Origin: Halorussus salinisoli
GTDB taxonomy: Archaea > Halobacteriota > Halobacteria > Halobacteriales > Haladaptataceae
Length of the DNA: 64,000 bases
Assembly: GCA_005239435.1 (NCBI GenBank)
Contig: SZNP01000001.1
Coordinates: 992,001-1,056,000 of the forward strand
Direction of reading: 5' to 3'
Positions within the stretch are counted from its first letter, which is position 1, and every line of letters begins with the position of its first letter. The notes below the pieces were generated by a model. It did not search any database. It was not told the origin of the DNA and worked only from the letters and a program-made list of their open reading frames with translations. Shown piece after piece: positions 59,077 through 64,000 of this stretch. Made by a program: the position numbers and the translations under genes.

Positions 59077-59256
59077 ATGGCTGTCGCGCTCGCCGCTGGA
59101 CTCCTCGCAACACCGCTCGGGACACTGCTCGTCGCTCTCGTCGCGCTCGCGGCCACGGTACTGGTCGGCCGAATCCTCCTGAACGTCGCGTGGAAAATCC
59201 TGCTCGTCGCTATCGTGGTCGTCGGCGCACTCTACACGGCGGGCGTCTTGTTGTAG
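59077..59256 (+). CDS. small two-helix membrane protein, 59 aa
   Basis: The protein starts MAVALAAGLLATPLGTLLVA and is almost wholly hydrophobic, with two helices (about 4-30 and 35-57, the second with WKILLVAIVVVGALYTAGVL) around a short GRILLN turn. No family is recognised. The codon bias is good and the ATG at 59077 stands after a TATA-like word (gatttagata, about 59009-59018) somewhat further away than usual. It is convergent with trpG, about 130 bases between stops. Confidence 0.55.
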   Translation: MAVALAAGLLATPLGTLLVALVALAATVLVGRILLNVAWKILLVAIVVVGALYTAGVLL

Positions 59257-59384
59257 ACCTGCCCGGAATTTTACGTCCGAGAACGGGACGAACCCCGCTC
59301 GGACGCCTCGCGCGGTCGCTCGGAGGTCGAGGTCGAGGACCGTCAGTCCGACTGATCCGAGAGGACGGAGCCGAGCAACGCTAC

Positions 59385-60001
59385 TCACGCCACGCCGTCG
59401 ACGAAGTTGTGAATCACGTCGTGGCCGACAGCCGTCAGCACGCTCTCGGGGTGGAACTGGACGCACTCGATGGGATGCTCGCGGTGGCGCACGCCCATCA
59501 CCAGTTCCGTTCCCTCGTGGTCGGTCGTCGCGGTCACCTCGAAGCAGTCCGGCACCTCGGTCGCCACCAGCGAGTGGTAGCGCCCGGCGCGGAACCCCTG
59601 CTCTAGCCCCGCGTACACGCCGCGCCCGTCGTGGGAGACCGGGAACGCCTTCCCGTGAACAGGTTCGGGCGCGCGGCCGACCGACCCGCCGTAGGCGTAG
59701 ACTGCGGCTTCCAATCCGAGGCAGACTCCGAGCGTCGGGACCTCGGGACTCACCTCGCGGAACACGTCGAGAGTGACGCCCACGTCTCGCTCGTTCTCGG
59801 GGTGGCCCGGCCCCGGCGAAACGACGATTGCGTCGGGGTCGGCCTCGCGTACGTCCGACAGCGTTGCCGTGTTCCGGACGACTTCGGTCTCGGCGTGTTC
59901 GCTCGTGTACTCCACGAGGTTGTACGTGAACGAGTCGAAGTTGTCCACGAACAAGACCCGCGAGTCGGTCGTCGTCGCCGCTTCGTCTCCGGCGCTCGCG
60001 G

Positions 60002-60005
<4 letters not shown>
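59385..60005 (-). CDS. trpG: anthranilate synthase component II (glutamine amidotransferase)
   Basis: A 206-residue amidotransferase that supplies ammonia to TrpE. FVDNFDSFTYNLVEYTSEHA, PGPGHP, the nucleophile Cys in LGVCLGLEAAV and the His-Glu pair in QFHPESVLT are present. The nucleophile elbow is GVCLGLEA where GVCLGHQA is usual. A polar N-terminal tail of about 15 residues precedes the core. Last gene of trpDFEG; its ATG overlaps the trpE stop by four bases. Confidence 0.93.
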
Positions 60006-61608
<1,603 letters not shown>

Positions 61609-61612
<4 letters not shown>

Positions 61613-62271
61613 GGCGTCGGAGCGGTGGAGGTGCGTTTCGCGTTCGCCACGAACTCGGCGACCGCTTCGGGGTCTTTTCGGCCGGGGATGGACTCGACGT
61701 TGCGCTCGACGCCACTCGCCACGTCTACGGCGAACGGTTCGACGGCACGGACGGCGTCGCCGACGTTCTCCGGGGTCAGCCCTCCGGCGAGGACGACCGG
61801 CGAGTCGAGGGTCGCGGCGACTTCGGCGGTCCGTTCCCAGTCGTGCGTTCGCCCGGTGCCGCCAGCGCCGTCCTCGTCCACCGAATCGACCAGTAGCCCG
61901 TCGGCCACTTCGTCGTACCGTCGGGCCTGCTCGGGGTCGGTGGCGTCGACGACCTTGAGGACCTGCGGTTCGACGGTAGCGGTCAGGTAGGCGAGGTCCC
62001 CCGCGCCCAGCTCGCCGTGAATCTGTATCGCGTCGGGTCCGACGATTCGAGCGAGTTCGACCGCCCGTTCGGGCGTCTCGGGCATCGTGACCAGTACGGT
62101 CGTGACGAACGGGGGAGCGGCGGCGGCGAGTTCGACTGCTAACTCCGGTTCGATTTCGCGCGGGGAATCGACCGGTACGTCGACGAGCAGGCCGACCGCG
62201 TCCGCACCCGCTTCGACGGCCACCCGGAGGTCGTCGCGGCAGGTGAGACCACAGACTTTCACGCGCGTCAT
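61609..62271 (-). CDS. trpF: phosphoribosylanthranilate isomerase
   Basis: A 220-residue TIM barrel that isomerises phosphoribosylanthranilate. TRVKVCGLTCRDDLRVAVEA (catalytic Cys7), DAIQIHGELG, GGLTPENVGDAV and the phosphate-binding VDVASGVERNVESIPGRKDP are present, with the catalytic aspartate in the first of these end blocks. Overlaps trpD and trpE by four bases each. A step order D-F-E-G, with trpC, trpB and trpA absent, means the end of the pathway is encoded elsewhere. Confidence 0.95.
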
Positions 62272-63272
62272 GCTCTCACAGGTCGGCAGAGTTCTTCGAG
62301 TTGGTCGGCGGCCCCACCGTCGTCGATGGCCTTCGCGGCGCGTTCGGCACCGTCTTCGAGGGAGTCGGCCTCCCCGGCGACGTAGATGGCCGCCCCGGCG
62401 TTGGCGAGGATGATATCGCGCTTCGCGCCGGTAACGTCTCCCTCCACGATGCCGCGGAGGTCGGCGGCGTTCTCCTCGGGGGTGCCGCCGGCGACGGCGG
62501 ACACGTCGTGGCGCGGGAGGCCGAGGTCGGCGGGCGTGATGGTGTACTCCTCGATGTCGTCACCGTGGACCTCCGCGACGGTTGTCTCGTCGTGGATTGC
62601 GATTTCGTCCATGCCGGACCCGTGGACGACCAGCGCGCGCTCTACGTTCATGTGGGAGAGCGAGCGTGCGAGGACCGGCACGAGGTCGGGGTCGTAGACG
62701 CCGACGATCTGGGCGTCCGCACCGGCGGGGTTGGTCAGCGGGCCGAGGACGTTGAACACGGTGCGCATTCCGAGTTCCTTCCGGGGGCCGATGACGGCCT
62801 TCATCGCGGGGTGGAACACGGGCGCGAGCATGAACCCGATGCCGTCGTCCTCGATGGCTCGCTCGACCGCCGGCGGTTCGGCGTCGATTTCGACCCCGAC
62901 CGTTTCGAGTACGTCCGCGCTCCCGGAGGAAGAGGAGACCGAGTAGTTGCCGTGCTTGGCGACCGGGACGCCCGCACCGCTGGCGACGACGGCGCTCGTG
63001 GTCGAGACGTTGATGGTGTTGTAGTCGTCGCCGCCGGTCCCGCAGGTGTCCACGAGCGGCGAGCGGTCGGGGTCGATGGTCCGGGCCGCGTCGCGCATCC
63101 CCTGCGCGAATCCGGCGATTTCGGTCTCGGTCTCGCCCTTCGCGCGGAGGGCCGTGAGGAGCGACCCGATCTGCGCCTCGGTCGCGCCCTCGAAGACGGC
63201 CGTGGCCGCCTCGCGTGCTTCGTCGAGCGTGAGGTCCTCGCCGTCGGTCGCGCGTTCGATGTAGTCCTGCAT
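62268..63272 (-). CDS. trpD: anthranilate phosphoribosyltransferase
   Basis: A 334-residue enzyme that joins anthranilate and PRPP. LTLDEAREAATAVFEGATEA, the PRPP loop VDTCGTGGDDYNTINVSTTS, VAKHGNYSVSSSSGSADVLE and FNVLGPLTNPAGADAQIVGV are as expected. It ends LEELCRPVRA. First gene of the operon, with a promoter region at 63285-63332. Confidence 0.95.
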   Translation of the reverse strand: MQDYIERATDGEDLTLDEAREAATAVFEGATEAQIGSLLTALRAKGETETEIAGFAQGMRDAARTIDPDRSPLVDTCGTGGDDYNTINVSTTSAVVASGAGVPVAKHGNYSVSSSSGSADVLETVGVEIDAEPPAVERAIEDDGIGFMLAPVFHPAMKAVIGPRKELGMRTVFNVLGPLTNPAGADAQIVGVYDPDLVPVLARSLSHMNVERALVVHGSGMDEIAIHDETTVAEVHGDDIEEYTITPADLGLPRHDVSAVAGGTPEENAADLRGIVEGDVTGAKRDIILANAGAAIYVAGEADSLEDGAERAAKAIDDGGAADQLEELCRPVRA

Positions 63273-63284
63273 TTTAACTCACCA

Positions 63285-63332
63285 ATGTACTTCTTCGTCT
63301 TACAATGAACACAATCGTACATCCACTTAAGG
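63285..63332 (-). promoter_or_regulatory. trpD promoter and inverted ATGTAC/GTACAT sites
   Basis: The word acttaagg (63325-63332) read leftward is TATA-like and puts the transcription start at about 63300, leaving a short leader before the ATG at 63272. ATGTAC (63285-63290) and GTACAT (63317-63322) are inverted copies of one six-base word on either side of that start. TGTACA-type boxes are known as TrpY sites in a methanogen, so an operator for trp control is possible. Confidence 0.4.
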
Positions 63333-63438
63333 GTGTCGGGGAGCGGAAGGGAGACAACCGACGACGCGCTCCTCCGTGAGGCCACGCTCGTCGCTCGGTG
63401 ACACCCTCGCCCTCGGCACGCGGTGGCCCTCTTTCCCG

Positions 63439-63697
63439 CGCCAACTACAGGCCACCTTCATCCTGGCTCACGCTACAGGCTACCTTCATCCCGGCGCGTG
63501 CTGGCGCAGTCTGGCGGTTTGAGACCGCGCCAGGGCGCGCGAGGGACGACCGAGCAAAGCGAGGGAGTCGGTTGGTGAGGGTGTGGCCCGCGGCCGCAGT
63601 GCGGTTGCGGTGCCGTGCGGTAGACTCCGTGGTGCAAGGAGTAGCTAGCTTTGCTGAATCTGCTCCTGTCTACAGTTGGCCGCAGAGTAGCTAGCTT
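63439..63697. repeat. dispersed structured intergenic element, copy B
   Basis: 28-base tandem units are at 63439-63466 and 63467-63494 (both share CTACAGG(C/T)(C/T)ACCTTCATCC); a third begins at 63495 with CGCGTGCTGGCGCAG. The hairpin GGCGCAGTCT (63503-63512) with AGACCGCGCC (63522-63531) pairs except for one A-C mismatch. Then come CGAGGGACGAC (about 63540-63550), GAGCAAAGCGAGGGAG, GTGCGGTTGCGGT (63599-63611) and GTAGCTAGCT at 63641-63650, repeated at 63688-63697. Order and spacing match copy A at 9391-9614; the stem start lies 138 bases before GTAGCTAGCT here and 134 there. Confidence 0.75.
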
Positions 63698-64000
63698 TTC
63701 GACCCGACTCGCATCTCCACGTTGGTGGTTGCTCTGCTGTGCGGTGTCGTACAGCCGTCGCAGATTCGAACAGTCACGTCCTCTTTCGCTCTCCGTCTAT
63801 CCGGTGTGACAGCGCACAGCTACGAGTTGGTCGGTCGTTCCGGCGGTTCCCACGTAAGAAATATACTTGCACGTCTAAACCGGGCAAACACATAGTAAGA
63901 AAATATTTACCATTCTAAGAAGCAGGCTTTTACGTCCCAACTGCGAACTACTGTCGCCGGACTCGATCATCTGCTCGGCGGTTTTCTACCCCTTCGAGGG

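Larger units (their letters stand above)
63273..64000. other. 728-base terminal intergenic region with trp promoter and repeat copy B
   Basis: The trp promoter region occupies 63285-63332 and repeat copy B 63439-63697 (separate entries). From 63700 to the end no gene is seen. The part 63856-63920 is AT-rich, with words such as gtaagaaatatac and gtaagaaaatatttac that could be promoters or operators for a gene beyond the window. Confidence 0.6.

Noticed and set aside
59077..59606. Overlapping rightward frame 59190-59606 through the small membrane protein and antisense to trpG
   Set aside because: The MAVAL... frame from 59077 has the better codon bias and a clear two-helix pattern; the other is arginine-rich and mirrors trpG.
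63200..63322. Possible leader ORF MYDCVHCKTKKYIGELKC ahead of trpD with cysteine pairs
   Set aside because: Its ATG lies next to the likely TATA box, so it would be upstream of the transcript start; it has no stop before running far into trpD in another frame and no tryptophan codons.

Overview
The window is chromosomal DNA of a haloarchaeon (class Halobacteria). The evidence is high GC with GC-rich third codon positions, strongly acidic predicted proteins, TATA-type promoters about 25-30 bases ahead of start codons (leaderless transcripts), Tat-type secretion signals, a PGF-CTERM surface anchor, HalOD1 and bacterio-opsin-activator type regulators, an elongator tRNA-Met with an intron, and many small conserved proteins of the haloarchaeal DUF type. 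The genus cannot be fixed from sequence alone. No rRNA, CRISPR array, transposase, integrase or phage gene was seen, so this looks like core chromosome with scattered accessory loci.

Layout. 0-10 kb holds small conserved haloarchaeal genes, a metallophosphoesterase, two FAD oxidoreductases and gpmI, and then a 0.7 kb intergenic stretch carrying copy A of a structured repeat. 10-21 kb holds the de novo NAD operon nadA-nadB-nadC, an MFS and a short-chain fatty acid transporter, a frameshifted BNR-type gene, a YtcJ-type amidohydrolase, a HalOD1 protein, a bacterio-opsin-activator-like regulator and an orphan dehydrogenase E1 alpha. 21-26 kb holds trkA between two stand-alone Lrp-type ligand-binding domains, a DUF5813-like gene and a four-PAS histidine kinase, followed by tRNA-Leu(UAA). 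26.7-40.7 kb holds two complete five-gene Dpp/Opp peptide ABC transporters that point at each other. Between them lie a BsuPI-like protein, a cyclophilin and a DUF7344-type regulator. 40.8-48.4 kb is a mixed region: RNase H-like protein, CBS pair, DMT exporter, PepSY-like secreted protein, aldo/keto reductase, small winged-helix and zinc proteins, and a PGF-CTERM surface protein. 48.6-59 kb holds tRNA-Met(CAU), DUF7115- and DUF5830-like genes, a VTT membrane protein, a membrane-anchored sulfite-oxidase-family protein, an arylsulfotransferase-like protein and the adenosylcobalamin-dependent ribonucleotide reductase nrdJ. The last 5 kb is the tightly overlapping trpD-trpF-trpE-trpG operon and a long intergenic region with copy B of the repeat.

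How the genes work together. nadABC make nicotinate mononucleotide from aspartate. trpDFEG cover the anthranilate, phosphoribosyl transfer and isomerase steps of tryptophan synthesis. The two Dpp/Opp systems import peptides or similar solutes. Within each, the binding protein is followed by what looks like a second promoter just before the first permease, which would let binding protein and membrane parts be made in different amounts.

Most notable observations: (i) two colinear intergenic elements about 54 kb apart, each made of 28-base tandem units, a hairpin with compensatory base changes and shared downstream blocks; (ii) a 28-codon upstream ORF with a strong Shine-Dalgarno that overlaps the nrdJ start; (iii) an inverted repeat enclosing the promoter of the PGF-CTERM gene, with the same 14-base word upstream of the arylsulfotransferase-like gene; (iv) an ABC ATPase whose four-cysteine C-terminal motif is split by about 70 residues; (v) a one-base frameshift in a G6 run of a BNR-type gene. 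All family names come from reading the translated sequence; no database search was run.
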